A stretch of 64,000 nt of DNA from Pirellulimonas nuda (GTDB taxonomy: Bacteria > Planctomycetota > Planctomycetia > Pirellulales > Lacipirellulaceae): positions 2,542,001-2,606,000 of the forward strand of contig NZ_CP036291.1 of assembly GCF_007750855.1 (NCBI RefSeq). The letters are read 5' to 3'. A program made the position numbers and the translations under genes. The notes below the pieces were generated by a model. The model saw nothing but the letters and a program-made list of their open reading frames with translations, was not told the DNA's origin and searched no databases. Shown piece after piece: positions 44,666 to 54,742 of this stretch. Numbering within the stretch: position 1 is the first letter of the stretch; every line of letters begins with the position of its first letter.

Positions 44666-45715
44666 TTGAACGACGCTCCACCACCCTCGAACGAAGCCAT
44701 CGAGCGGATCTCGGCCGCATCGTCGCAGATTAAGACGCAGCTCGGGCGGGTAGTTGTCGGGCAGGAGGAGGTCATCGACCTGCTGCTCGTGGCGCTCTTC
44801 TGCCGGGGGCACTGCCTGTTGGAGGGCGTCCCGGGGTTGGCCAAGACGCTGCTCGTGAGCACGCTGGCGAAGTCCCTAAACCTCTCGTTTAGCCGCATTC
44901 AATTCACGCCCGACCTGATGCCCGGAGACGTCACCGGCGCCGACGTGCTTGAAGAAAACAAGGCGACGGGTCAGCGAGAAGTACGCTTCATGCCCGGGCC
45001 GATCTTCGCCCACGTGCTGCTGGCGGATGAGATCAACCGCACCCCGCCGAAGACTCAGGCGGCGCTGCTTGAAGCAATGCAGGAGCGGCAGGTCACGGTC
45101 GGTCAGACCCGCCGGCTGATCGAGCACCCGTTTGTTGTGCTCGCTACGCAGAACCCCATCGAACAAGAGGGGACCTACCCGCTGCCCGAGGCGCAGCAAG
45201 ACCGCTTTATGTTCAAGGCGATCGTCCGCTACCCATCTTTCGACGACGAAGTAGAGGTAGCGCGACGTACGACCTCACGAGCAATGGAGGAAGTTGATTC
45301 GGTCCTATCTCCCGCGGAGATTGTCGAACTACAGGACCTGGTCCTCACAACGCCCATCAGCGATCACCTGACGAGGTACGTCGTGGCGTTGGTCCGTGGA
45401 ACCCGCGTGGGCGAGCCTGAAGCGACCGACGTTGCGCGGCGGAGGCTGGAGTGGGGCGCCGGCACACGGGCCGTGCAGCACCTCATCCTGGGAGCCAAGG
45501 CCCGTGCGCTAATGTCGGGTCGCCCTTGTGTGACGCTGGAAGACGTTCAGGCGCTCGTGAAGCCGGTGCTGCGTCACCGGCTGGTGTTGAATTTCTCGGC
45601 AGAGAGCGAAGGGATATCTGCGGACGACGTACTCGAGGACCTGATCAAAGCCACACCCGCGCGCGAGGGCGCCCTGAATCATGACGCCCGCTTCCGCGGA
45701 CTCGCCGCTTCCTGA
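44666..45715 (+). CDS. MoxR-family AAA+ ATPase
   Basis: A 349-residue cytoplasmic AAA+ ATPase. Walker A GVPGLAKT is at residues 54-61, Walker B LLADEIN at 118-124 with D121 and E122, and a sensor 1 region [21 protein letters not shown] follows. MoxR proteins act as chaperones, often on the VWA proteins encoded next to them, as here (DUF58 and two VWA proteins follow). The start is TTG at 44666, since the nearby ATG at 44661 runs into a stop. It overlaps the DUF58 start by 35 bases. Confidence 0.94.
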   Translation: MNDAPPPSNEAIERISAASSQIKTQLGRVVVGQEEVIDLLLVALFCRGHCLLEGVPGLAKTLLVSTLAKSLNLSFSRIQFTPDLMPGDVTGADVLEENKATGQREVRFMPGPIFAHVLLADEINRTPPKTQAALLEAMQERQVTVGQTRRLIEHPFVVLATQNPIEQEGTYPLPEAQQDRFMFKAIVRYPSFDDEVEVARRTTSRAMEEVDSVLSPAEIVELQDLVLTTPISDHLTRYVVALVRGTRVGEPEATDVARRRLEWGAGTRAVQHLILGAKARALMSGRPCVTLEDVQALVKPVLRHRLVLNFSAESEGISADDVLEDLIKATPAREGALNHDARFRGLAAS

Positions 45716-46589
45716 GGCGATCGCCAAAATCGAAAGGCTGGAGGTCCGCGCCCGCGGGATCGTGGAAGGACTGCTCGGCGGTGCGCATCGGAGCCCCTAC
45801 TTCGGTCGCTCACTCGATTTTCGCGAACACCGCGCCTATACACGCGGCGACGACCTTCGGCAGATCGACTGGAAGCTCTGGGCGCGGCGCGATCGATACT
45901 ACGTCAAGCGGTACGAGGAAGAGACCAATCTGCGTGTCACCCTGGCGGTCGACCGATCGGCGAGCATGGCGTACGGCTCCGGCGCCATGAGCAAGTTTGA
46001 CTACGCCGCCACGGCCGGCTGCGCGCTAGCCTACCTGGCGCTAAGGCAACGCGACTCCGTTTCGGCGGTCGCCTTTGCCCAGGAGCTCCTCGCGGTCACG
46101 CCCTACGGCGCAGAGCGGTCGCACCTCCGCGCGATCGCGGCGGCGCTCTCCGACCAACCGGTCGCGGGCGAGACCGATCTGGGCGCATCGCTAGACAAGC
46201 TTTCGCAAGTCGCAAGGCGCAAGGGGATTGTGGTCATTCTTTCAGACCTTCTCGGCGACCGAGCCGCTTGGCGCAGGGGTCTGGCGCGGCTGCGGGCAGC
46301 GGGGCACGACGTGATGGTGATGCACGTTCTTGACGACGACGAACTCGACTTTCCGTTCCAGGACCCGACGCGGTTCGAGGGCTTGGAGGGGGGCGACGCG
46401 GTGCGTTGCCACCCGGCCCGTCTAAGGAGCGGCTATCTCGCGGCGCTCGAAAAGTTCCTCAGCGAGATGCGTCAGGCGTGCCTCGGCCTCGGGGTGGACT
46501 ACGAGCTGGTGCGAACTAGCGATCCGATCGACTCGGCGATCACCCGACTGCTAGTAGCGCGGAGCGGCCGGCGTCGGCCCTGGAGTTAA
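45681..46589 (+). CDS. DUF58 / VWA-like protein
   Basis: A 302-residue cytoplasmic protein. The DUF58 signature [19 protein letters not shown] (residues 53-71) is present, followed by a VWA-type strand with the metal site DRSAS (91-95). DUF58 proteins usually follow MoxR and are thought to be its partners. The gene overlaps the moxR-like gene by 35 bases and is followed 12 bases later by the BatA-like gene. It has no membrane segment, unlike the next two. Confidence 0.93.
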   Translation: MTPASADSPLPEAIAKIERLEVRARGIVEGLLGGAHRSPYFGRSLDFREHRAYTRGDDLRQIDWKLWARRDRYYVKRYEEETNLRVTLAVDRSASMAYGSGAMSKFDYAATAGCALAYLALRQRDSVSAVAFAQELLAVTPYGAERSHLRAIAAALSDQPVAGETDLGASLDKLSQVARRKGIVVILSDLLGDRAAWRRGLARLRAAGHDVMVMHVLDDDELDFPFQDPTRFEGLEGGDAVRCHPARLRSGYLAALEKFLSEMRQACLGLGVDYELVRTSDPIDSAITRLLVARSGRRRPWS

Positions 46590-46601
46590 CGCGGCACACA
46601 C

Positions 46602-48725
46602 GTGAGGTGGAGCGCCGTGGCGCTGCTGTTTCCTGCCATCCTGATGATTGGAGTGCCGCTCGCCCTGGCGCCGGTGGTGATCCACTTCTTCAATCCGCGT
46701 CGCGAACGCCAGGTCGCTTGGGCGGCGATGGAGTTGCTGGTGGAGAGCCAACGGCGAAACCAGTTGTGGATTGAAGTGCGTGGATTGGTGTTGCTGGCGT
46801 TGCGGGTGCTCGCGGTGCTCGCCGCGGCGTTGATGCTGGGGCGCCCGAGATTCAACGGGGGAGTCGTTGACTGGATCAATCCTCAGCAGAGCACGCATCT
46901 GGTAGTCGTCGATGACAGCTACTCGATGTCCGACCGCGGGCTCGACCCCAGTGTCTGGCGCCGCGCGCTCGATGGGGTGCGCGCGCTCGACGCACGTGTA
47001 GGCCAGCAGTCTGGCGGGCGCTTGGTTGTGCTCCGCGCCTCTGAGGTGCTGGAGGCGCCGACGGATGCGCCGCTGCTCGGCGGCGCGGCGGCGACGGCCG
47101 AGGCTGCTCGGTTGGAAGGGACGGCTGCGGGCGAAACCAACGTGGGGTTGGCGCCGGTCTTCGATCGTCTCTACGGAGAGCTTGCTGGGCGCGAGGCAGG
47201 TCCTCCGGTTTTTCTTTACGCGCTGACCGATCTGCGCAGCCAGAACATCGCGGGAGACGGGGCGCTTCAGGACTCGGTGAAACGCGTGTCGCCAGAGGTA
47301 GCAGCAATCCGAATCGTCCGTTGTGCTGAGGACGCGTCATCCAATCTGACCTTGTCTGACGTTTCCCCTTTGCCTGGACCGCGCGCCGCGGGAGTTGAGA
47401 TCCCTATCCGGATCCGGGTCCAGAACCATGGTCCTAGCGCAGTCGCCGACGTCCAGGTTCGGCTGTTTTGCGATGGTGGATCACTTCCAGCCGTGCAGAT
47501 CGGTTCGGCGCCTGCTGGCGGCACAGGAAGCGCTGAGACCTCCGTCCGATTCGCAGAGCCCGGCGTGCATCGAGTGCTGGCGGAACTGGATGGAGACGCG
47601 GTGGCGTCCGACAACCGCCGATGGCTGCCGCTCGTTTTGCCCAGCCAGCAAACCGTACTCGTGGTGGATGCTTCGCTGGACGGCGCGGGCTCGCGAGCGA
47701 TACGAACGGCTATCGACCCCGGGCAAGGAGTGCGGACGGGATGGCGGGCGGTGCTGATCTACCCCGGGGAACTTTCTGACGCGCTCGAACGGGAGCCGCC
47801 CGTCTGCGTGGTGTTGGCGGACGTGCCAAAGCTGCCGCCGGTTGCGGTGGAGCAGGTCCTACGCTTTGTGGAGAAAGGCGGCGGATTGATGCTAGCGGTT
47901 GGCCCGTCGATCGATCGAGCTTTCTACAACGAGTGGTTCTTCGCGGGCGCCGAGTCGCCGCTGCTTGCTCTGTCGGTTGGCCGACCGAGCCAGATGCCTC
48001 CCGGAAAACCCGCCGGCGTCGGCGATCTCTCAGCCGTTGCGCACCCGGTCGTCCGCGCGTTTACAGGCGACTTGGCGCCCCTGTCGAAGTCCATCGCCGT
48101 CAGTTTCGCCCATTCGCTTGAATTAGAGGAAGAGAGCGCCGTTCGGATCGTTGCATCGCTCTGGGATGGGCGGCCGGCGCTCTGCCTGGGCAGCTACGGT
48201 GAAGGCCGCGTCGCTTGCCTAGCAACGCATCCCTCTGCCGATGTGGGGTGGAGCTCGATGAGCGCCTCGCCGTTGTTTCCTATTTTCATGCAGGATACGG
48301 TCGGCTACCTCTGCCAGCCCGCAATGGAGCCCTCCCTCCGTACACTTGGTTTCGGAGCCGGGGACTCGCCCCCATCGCGATTGACGGCCGGCGGCGCACC
48401 GTTGATTGCCGATGATTCGTCGGCAATAGGTAGCCAATTGGGAGTTTTTCGTGACACGGCTGCCGGGGCCGCGGCGTTCGCCGTAAACGTCGACCCTCGT
48501 GAGGGCGATCTCGCGCTGCCGCCGGCCGCAGAAGTTGAGGCCATCGCGGCGGTCGATGGGGTGACGGTTGAGTCGCTCGACACGTTCGTTGCGTCGGTTT
48601 CTGGAGACCCCGCTCCCGACGCCTCGCGGTGGTTCTTGGTGGCCGTGCTCCTGCTGCTTGCCGCAGAGACAATCACGTCGTGGACCAGCAAGGCCCGCGT
48701 TAGCAGCAGGGGGGTCGCGGCATGA
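46602..48725 (+). CDS. BatA-like membrane protein with VWA domain
   Basis: A 707-residue inner-membrane protein. An N-terminal BatA region (about residues 1-85) contains two membrane segments with FFNPRRERQVAWAAMELLVES between them. A VWA domain follows with the metal site DDSYS (104-108), then CARDB/Ig-like beta domains, a glutamine-amidotransferase-like stretch (about 430-560), and a C-terminal membrane segment (about 672-690). The start is GTG at 46602, or GTG 46617. Such proteins occur beside MoxR in Bat (aerotolerance) loci. ATGA overlap couples it to the next gene. Confidence 0.88.
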   Translation: MRWSAVALLFPAILMIGVPLALAPVVIHFFNPRRERQVAWAAMELLVESQRRNQLWIEVRGLVLLALRVLAVLAAALMLGRPRFNGGVVDWINPQQSTHLVVVDDSYSMSDRGLDPSVWRRALDGVRALDARVGQQSGGRLVVLRASEVLEAPTDAPLLGGAAATAEAARLEGTAAGETNVGLAPVFDRLYGELAGREAGPPVFLYALTDLRSQNIAGDGALQDSVKRVSPEVAAIRIVRCAEDASSNLTLSDVSPLPGPRAAGVEIPIRIRVQNHGPSAVADVQVRLFCDGGSLPAVQIGSAPAGGTGSAETSVRFAEPGVHRVLAELDGDAVASDNRRWLPLVLPSQQTVLVVDASLDGAGSRAIRTAIDPGQGVRTGWRAVLIYPGELSDALEREPPVCVVLADVPKLPPVAVEQVLRFVEKGGGLMLAVGPSIDRAFYNEWFFAGAESPLLALSVGRPSQMPPGKPAGVGDLSAVAHPVVRAFTGDLAPLSKSIAVSFAHSLELEEESAVRIVASLWDGRPALCLGSYGEGRVACLATHPSADVGWSSMSASPLFPIFMQDTVGYLCQPAMEPSLRTLGFGAGDSPPSRLTAGGAPLIADDSSAIGSQLGVFRDTAAGAAAFAVNVDPREGDLALPPAAEVEAIAAVDGVTVESLDTFVASVSGDPAPDASRWFLVAVLLLLAAETITSWTSKARVSSRGVAA

Positions 48726-51097
48726 CCTACTTGCTCGGCCAACTCACTAGCCGCGGCCCGACGCCGCTTCGGTACGAGCTTGTCGGCTTGGATCAGCTCG
48801 AAGCGTCGCCGCTGCTGGCGGTGCTGCTTGCTTTCTCCGTGGCTGCTGCGGTCGGGCTGACGCTGGCGCGGTCGCACTACGAGCCAGGTTCCTTCGAGGT
48901 GCGGTTGGTCCAGGTCCTGCTCCGCCTGACGGCAGTGATCGCCGTCGCCCTGTCGCTCCTGGGGCTCACTCGCCGACCCGTTGAAGTGGTAGAGCGATCG
49001 TCGCGCGTCGTCGTGATCGTGGACGACAGCCAGAGCATGGGCCTGCCTGCGGGCGAAACCTCGGAGCGACCGGGCCCGAGGGCGGGAGGGGCTACGGAGC
49101 GGTCGAGAGAGCAGCAAGTAGAGGACTTGCTGGTCCGCGATGGGCTTCTCGCAGCGCTGGGCGAACGGCATGAAGTACAGGTGGTCCGAACCGGCGCCCC
49201 CGCCGAGGCGCTAGCGATGGTCGAGGGAGACGAGGCGTTCTGGCCTCCTACCCTCAGCAGCACGCCGCTGGGCGACGCGCTCACAGAAGGAGCACGCGTG
49301 CTCGGGGGCCCGACGCTTGCCGCCATGGTGTTGGTGAGTGACGGCGGTCAGAACGCGGGCCGCGACCCGGTAGAAGCGGCCGCGGTGGTTGGCGCGCCGG
49401 TCTATACCATTGGCGTTGGTCCAACGCGTCTCGCTCCACGGATCCAGATCGTCGAACTCGTGGCGTCTGAAACGGCTTACCCAGACGATCCGTTCGAGGT
49501 CACCGTGGTTATCGAAACCCAAGGAGACTGGTCGAGCGACGCCGCGCTGAAGATTGTGTCTCTCTCAGGGACCGAAGAAGACCCCGTCGAAGGCGAGACC
49601 TTGCAGGCCGCCGCGATCGATGGCGCACGGGACGCCTCAACCTGGTCGGAGTCGTTCCAGGTTACCGCGAAGGAGGTCGGGGCCCATCGATACCGCGCCC
49701 GGTTGGAGGTTGTTGATCCGGCCTCGCACGAGACCGCCAGTGACCTCAAGTTCGACTTTTCAGTGGACGTGGTCGACAAGGTGGTCAGGGTGCTGCTGTG
49801 GTCGGGCGGCCCGAGCCGCGACTACCAGTTTCTGCGCAACCAGTTGTTCCGAGACGATTCGTTTCAGGTCACCGTGCTTCTCGACTCGGCAGAACTAGGT
49901 GCGGCGCAGGAGGCCGCCGGAACGATCGAACGCTTTCCTGCCACCTCGGAGGAACTCGACGCGTTCGACGTGTTGGCGATCTTCGACGCAGACCTGAGTC
50001 GGCTGACCCCGACGGAGGTCGATATGATCGTGGACTGGGTCTCCGCAAAAGGTGGTGGCCTGCTCTATCGACCGGGGCTCGTCTACGGCCCCCGGAGCCT
50101 CGACATGCCGGCAGTCGCGGGCGTTCGCCGGTTGCTTCCCGTGGATTTGCCTATCGGCTTCTTGGCGACGCAGCCCGCGCGCAACGATTCGCCAACCCCT
50201 GTCACGGTGACACGGGCAGGCCAGAGTGAACCGATGATGCGGCTCGCTGCGACGCCGGAAACCAGTCTCGAGGCGTGGCGCAACTTTAATGGCTTTTTCG
50301 CCTACTACCCCGACGTCCGCGCCAAACCGAGTGCAACCGTCTACGCCACATTGAACCCGCCGGGGGGCGAACCAACCCCGCTGTTATCCGATCAATTCTA
50401 TGGCGCCGGGCGCACTGCGTGCCTGACGACGGGTGAGACCTGGCGGCTGAGGAGCGAGGGCGCCGAGCGATTTGAGCTGCTGTTCACGAACCTGCTGCGG
50501 AAGCTGGCCTCGGGCCGAGCGGCGGCCCGCCAGCAGGGCGTGCTCGTGTTTGAGCGATCGGGGTATGAGCTGGGTGAAACCATGACACTCTATGCACGTT
50601 TGCCGAAACCGGTGGGCGGGCTTGAAGGCGATGACGATCTGGCTACCGCGCTCATCGTATCGCCCGATGGCCAGACTACCTCGGCGCCTCTTGTGCAAGC
50701 ATCCGACGGTCCCGGGGCCGCGTCTGCAAAGCTGCTGGCCGCGCAGCTCGGACGCTACTCAGCGTCTGTATCACGGGGGGCAGGCGACGACTTGACCGCC
50801 ATCGCCACGGTGGCGGCGCCGGAGCGAGAACGCGGAACGCTGGTTCGCGACGAGCAGCTCCTGCGTTCGATCGCTCAGGCCAGCGGCGGTCAGTACTATG
50901 CGGACGGGGCCGCCACATTAGGCGAAGGCGGGCGAGCCGCGTTGGCGGACGCCATCGAACCCCGCACCGAACGGATCACTCGATTCGGCGAACCCGATCG
51001 TGCGTTTGAATGGAGACTGTCGCGGTTGCTCCTTTGGGTGGCGGGAGGCGCTCTGATCCTCGAATGGCTGTTGAGACGATGGAACCGGCTGCTGTAG
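48722..51097 (+). CDS. large membrane protein with VWA domain
   Basis: A 791-residue membrane protein: N-terminal membrane segments (about residues 30-50 and 66-84), a VWA domain with the metal site DDSQS (101-105) and a strand around 195-230 (TLAAMVLVSDGGQNAG), Ig-like beta-domains, and a glutamine-amidotransferase-like domain (about 355-560, DYQFLRNQL...). A C-terminal membrane segment (about 767-783) and a basic tail end it. It is the second VWA membrane protein of the cluster. The start overlaps the previous stop (ATGA). Confidence 0.88.
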   Translation: MTYLLGQLTSRGPTPLRYELVGLDQLEASPLLAVLLAFSVAAAVGLTLARSHYEPGSFEVRLVQVLLRLTAVIAVALSLLGLTRRPVEVVERSSRVVVIVDDSQSMGLPAGETSERPGPRAGGATERSREQQVEDLLVRDGLLAALGERHEVQVVRTGAPAEALAMVEGDEAFWPPTLSSTPLGDALTEGARVLGGPTLAAMVLVSDGGQNAGRDPVEAAAVVGAPVYTIGVGPTRLAPRIQIVELVASETAYPDDPFEVTVVIETQGDWSSDAALKIVSLSGTEEDPVEGETLQAAAIDGARDASTWSESFQVTAKEVGAHRYRARLEVVDPASHETASDLKFDFSVDVVDKVVRVLLWSGGPSRDYQFLRNQLFRDDSFQVTVLLDSAELGAAQEAAGTIERFPATSEELDAFDVLAIFDADLSRLTPTEVDMIVDWVSAKGGGLLYRPGLVYGPRSLDMPAVAGVRRLLPVDLPIGFLATQPARNDSPTPVTVTRAGQSEPMMRLAATPETSLEAWRNFNGFFAYYPDVRAKPSATVYATLNPPGGEPTPLLSDQFYGAGRTACLTTGETWRLRSEGAERFELLFTNLLRKLASGRAAARQQGVLVFERSGYELGETMTLYARLPKPVGGLEGDDDLATALIVSPDGQTTSAPLVQASDGPGAASAKLLAAQLGRYSASVSRGAGDDLTAIATVAAPERERGTLVRDEQLLRSIAQASGGQYYADGAATLGEGGRAALADAIEPRTERITRFGEPDRAFEWRLSRLLLWVAGGALILEWLLRRWNRLL

Positions 51098-53196
51098 GGT
51101 CTGCCACCGGGGTCCGCCCCTTGCTGCAACAAGTGCAGCGGGTGCGCGGCCGGCTGCGCGCTTTTCTAGCGATCGAACTCGCCGCCATGGCTATCGTTGG
51201 CCTCGCCGCGGCTTGGTGGTCGCTCCTGGCCCTCGACTACGCTTTCGAGCTCCCTAGGGACCTCAGGCTGGCGCTGCTCGTCGCCGCGGGGTTGTCTCTA
51301 TGCGGTTGGCTGTATTGGTCACGCGGCCGCGCTCTGTTTCGCAGGCTCGCGGATGATCAGATCGCTTTGTGGATCGCTCGGCAGCGCCCGCAGCTCGCGG
51401 ACCCGATGATCACCGCTGTACAGATGAGGTCGTCCGACGGCCCAATGTGGGAAACAACCCGCGTTTGGGCCGATCGCCTCGCCGGGGATTTGCGACCCGA
51501 GTCGCTCGTGAGCTCGCGTCGCCCGCGACGGTGGGTGTCGGCCGCTGTGGTGTTGGCGGGTTCGGTCGTCGTCTTTGCAATCGTTCAGCCGGCAATCACT
51601 TCGCTATTCATGCATCGGTTGGCGCTTGCGGATCGACCCTGGCCACGACGGGTGCAGCTGGTGGCGGAGGGCTTCACGAGGTCAGAAGACGGCGTGCTTT
51701 TCTTGAGAACCGCCAAGGGCGCCCCATTGGAGATCTCACTTCGTGCCGAATACGGAGAAGAGAACGATCGTCCCAGCGAGGTCTTGCTCGACTGGCGGGG
51801 CTCAGCGAAGTCGCGCGGACGAGCGGTAATGATCGAGCATCCCGGAATAGTCCCCGGCCAGACGCATTTCGTTCACCGCATCGAAGCGGCCGTTGAGGAC
51901 TTCCAGCTCTGGGCCCGCGGCAGCGATGCGCGACTGGGCCCGCTTCGGGTGCTCGCGGTTTCTCGCCCAGTGCTGACGAGCCTCGACGCCGAGATCGTCT
52001 ACCCAAGCTACCTGCAACGCCCGACAGAATCGATCGTCGCAGACGCTGTGCAGCAGGTTCCGGCAGGCTCTCGGGTGACGCTGCTAGGAGTGTGCAGCAA
52101 AGCACTCACGAGAGTGAGCATCGAACCGGCGATCGGAACCGTCGCTGTCGATGACCAAAGGCTCCGGGTTGTGCTTCCAACAACTGACGAGCCCTGCCGC
52201 ATCGCGATGACGCTGATCGACCAGGAAGGCGTCGCGAGCGATCCCCCCTTTGGCTTCTCGCTCTCTCCGATTCCAGACACGCGGCCATCGATTACGCTCG
52301 AAACGCTGGACGTTGCCGGAGTGGTGACGCCGCGTGCCGTACTTGCACTAGCGATCGACGCAGCAGACGATCACGGCCTGACGCGCGTCACGCTCGCCGC
52401 GGACGTCAACGGGGGCCGCAAAGTCCAACGCCCGGTGTCCCGCGCCAACCGTAAGACCTCGTTCCGCGGCGCCCCACGACTGGAGCTGAGCCGCAATCGG
52501 ATGACCGGCCGTGGCGACCTAGGAGAGCTGAAGCCCGGAGATCGGATCCGTTTGTCGGCGACGGCGTTCGATGCGTGCGACTTAGATTCGCTGCCCCACA
52601 GCACAACAAGCCGTGTCTTAGAGCTGGAAGTCGTATCCGAACAGCAACTGCTCGCACGCATAGCGGAACGGGAAGCGAACCTACGTCGAGTCTTTGAGCA
52701 GACCTACGCTGCGGCTCGGAGAGAACGGCTCCGCATCTCAGAGCTAGCAAGTGAGCCCTGGGGCGACGACGCCGAGGCAGCCTCGGTCAGCAGCGGACGC
52801 GTCGCCGAGGCGTGGCGTCGCCTCGCCGACGAAACGCAAGGCGCAGCAGCGAGCGCGGACGCCATCGTGCGGGAGGTGAGCGCCAATCAGGTGGAGGACG
52901 CCGCCCTAGTGCGACGGATTCGGGACGATGTCGCGGGGCCGCTTACTCGAATAGGCAAGGAGCTTATGCCGACCCTTGTAGCGAAGATCACCTCCCGAGC
53001 CGCGCCGGCCCAGTGCGATTCGGACGCAGGAGTCGTGCTAGAAGAGATGAAGAGGGTGATCGACCAGATGCAGACCATCGACGAGTACAATGCACTGGTT
53101 CTTTCGCTCCGCGGGCTAATCGATGGCCAGCGGAGTTTGGAGAAACGGACAGAGAAGGCAGGGAAATCGAGTGCGCGAAGCCTGTTGTTGGATTAG
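51079..53196 (+). CDS. DUF4175-like membrane/coiled-coil protein
   Basis: A 705-residue protein. The N-terminus has three membrane segments (about residues 31-52, 60-80 and 155-175), with DDQIALWIARQRPQLADPMITAVQ between the second and third; this matches the layout of DUF4175-type membrane proteins. Two long Ig-like beta stretches and a C-terminal charged coiled-coil (about 545-705) follow. The start at ATG 51079 lies inside the 3' end of the previous gene, 18 bases before its stop. Function unknown; usually next to MoxR-VWA genes in planctomycetes. Confidence 0.75.
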   Translation: MEPAAVGSATGVRPLLQQVQRVRGRLRAFLAIELAAMAIVGLAAAWWSLLALDYAFELPRDLRLALLVAAGLSLCGWLYWSRGRALFRRLADDQIALWIARQRPQLADPMITAVQMRSSDGPMWETTRVWADRLAGDLRPESLVSSRRPRRWVSAAVVLAGSVVVFAIVQPAITSLFMHRLALADRPWPRRVQLVAEGFTRSEDGVLFLRTAKGAPLEISLRAEYGEENDRPSEVLLDWRGSAKSRGRAVMIEHPGIVPGQTHFVHRIEAAVEDFQLWARGSDARLGPLRVLAVSRPVLTSLDAEIVYPSYLQRPTESIVADAVQQVPAGSRVTLLGVCSKALTRVSIEPAIGTVAVDDQRLRVVLPTTDEPCRIAMTLIDQEGVASDPPFGFSLSPIPDTRPSITLETLDVAGVVTPRAVLALAIDAADDHGLTRVTLAADVNGGRKVQRPVSRANRKTSFRGAPRLELSRNRMTGRGDLGELKPGDRIRLSATAFDACDLDSLPHSTTSRVLELEVVSEQQLLARIAEREANLRRVFEQTYAAARRERLRISELASEPWGDDAEAASVSSGRVAEAWRRLADETQGAAASADAIVREVSANQVEDAALVRRIRDDVAGPLTRIGKELMPTLVAKITSRAAPAQCDSDAGVVLEEMKRVIDQMQTIDEYNALVLSLRGLIDGQRSLEKRTEKAGKSSARSLLLD

Positions 53197-53274
53197 CAGC
53201 GAGTCGGCCGTACGAAGGCCTGCGCGAAAGAGCTCCAAACCGGGCTGGTGGCGGCTTCTACGAAAGGCTGAAAG

Positions 53275-54648
53275 ATGATTCGCACGATTTGCGTTCTCCT
53301 CGCTTGCTCTATCGGCCTGATCGTGGCCGCGCAGGACAACAGGTCGCTCACGGTGGATCAAGCAGACCTTGCCGCGAGGTTCGCAGAATTGGAGTCGGTC
53401 GCGATTCGGCTGGCTCAACAGTTGGAAGCGGATGATCCGGCCCGCGCCCAGCTACTGCGAGCCACGATCGAGCAGAGCCGCGGGGAAGGCGTAACCGTGC
53501 GGATGCAGTCGCTTGCCGACCTGCTTCGTCGCGGGCGCTTCTCGGACGCCGCGATTGGTCAGGCAAAGATCGCCGACGCATTGGCCCAACTGCTCGACGA
53601 ACTGATGGCGGACCCACAAGAAGCGATTGCAGCGCTTCAGGCAGAAGAGCTCCGCCAGGCTCTCGAGCAGATCGATCGCCTGTCGGCTCGGCAGCAGGCT
53701 CTGCGGGGGGCCAGCGCGGATGAGCAAAGCGAGGCGCCTCAGAAGGCCATGGCGGAGGAGGCCGAAAGACTGGCGAGTGAACTCGGGTCGAAGGATGGCC
53801 CCACGCAAGGCAAGCCGGCACCAGCGGGAAGCGCGGGCCCGATGTCCAAGGCCGCAGACGCGGTCAAACGGGCGGCGGAATCGATGCGCCGCGCCGCTGA
53901 GCAGATGAAGCAAGAGGATCCAAGCGGGGTTCCGAAGGAACAAATCGCCGCCGAACGGTCCCTTGAAGAGGCCCGAGAAGAGCTCGACACGCGTTTGCGT
54001 CAGCTCCGTAAAGAGGAACGCTACCGAATGCTTAAGCAGATGAGCGAGCGCTTCGAAACGATGCGGGCAGAGCAGCAGTCGGTCCTTGCGGCCACGATAG
54101 AGGGGGCCGTGCTTCCGGCTGATTCGCGGAGCCTTCAAGCCGCTGGTCGGGCGCTCGCGAAGCGAGAACAGGCTCTAGCTAACGCAGCCGAGGCGGCTAT
54201 GAGGGTCTTGCGAGAGGCCGACGCAGCCACGGCCTTTCTAGAGGCGACAATTCAGGTCGCCGCCGACATGCGAGCAGCAGAACTTAGACTCGAATCTGCG
54301 GAACTGGGCCAACGGACGCAAACCATCGAGTCGGCCATTCTGCTTGCCCTAGAAGACGCCAAGGAGTGTCTCGAAGAAGCGGCAGAACAGGCGCGTGAAT
54401 CGTCGGACGGAGCCGAGGGACCAAGCCCATCGGCGGGGGGAGAGCCCCCGCTGTTGGCAAAAATCGCGGAGCTCCGCATGATTCGAACTTTGCAGAAGCG
54501 GGTGCTTTCGCGAACCGAGGCGGTGCAGGCCTCAATTGATTCCGATCCGCGTCGCACCCCTTCTGCTGCCGAAGAGTTGCAAGACCTCGCCGGCAGGCAG
54601 CGGAGGTTGGTCGCAGCGCTCGAAGACTTGATGAAAGATGGTACCTAG
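53275..54648 (+). CDS. secreted coiled-coil protein
   Basis: A 457-residue exported protein with a signal peptide (about residues 1-20, MIRTICVLLACSIGLIVAAQ). The rest is strongly helical with long Ala/Glu/Gln/Arg-rich heptads (about 25-110 and 200-340), a Pro/Gly/Ser linker near 175-190, and a final charged helix (about 420-457). No enzyme motif is seen. It probably reaches the periplasm and may brace the other cluster proteins. Confidence 0.72.
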   Translation: MIRTICVLLACSIGLIVAAQDNRSLTVDQADLAARFAELESVAIRLAQQLEADDPARAQLLRATIEQSRGEGVTVRMQSLADLLRRGRFSDAAIGQAKIADALAQLLDELMADPQEAIAALQAEELRQALEQIDRLSARQQALRGASADEQSEAPQKAMAEEAERLASELGSKDGPTQGKPAPAGSAGPMSKAADAVKRAAESMRRAAEQMKQEDPSGVPKEQIAAERSLEEAREELDTRLRQLRKEERYRMLKQMSERFETMRAEQQSVLAATIEGAVLPADSRSLQAAGRALAKREQALANAAEAAMRVLREADAATAFLEATIQVAADMRAAELRLESAELGQRTQTIESAILLALEDAKECLEEAAEQARESSDGAEGPSPSAGGEPPLLAKIAELRMIRTLQKRVLSRTEAVQASIDSDPRRTPSAAEELQDLAGRQRRLVAALEDLMKDGT

Positions 54649-54678
54649 ACAAAGGGTCACAATTCTGCCCCCTTCGCG

Positions 54679-54707
54679 TTGTGCAAAGCACGCAAGCAGC
54701 GGATAAT
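54679..54707 (+). promoter_or_regulatory. possible internal promoter in the plus-strand cluster
   Basis: TTGTGC (54679-54684), 17-base spacer, GATAAT (54702-54707), 35 bases before the next start codon. It lies in the 94-base gap, one of the largest within the cluster. Confidence 0.4.
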
Positions 54708-54742
54708 GTATTCGCTGGTCCAAAACGGCAAGGAATCGCTTC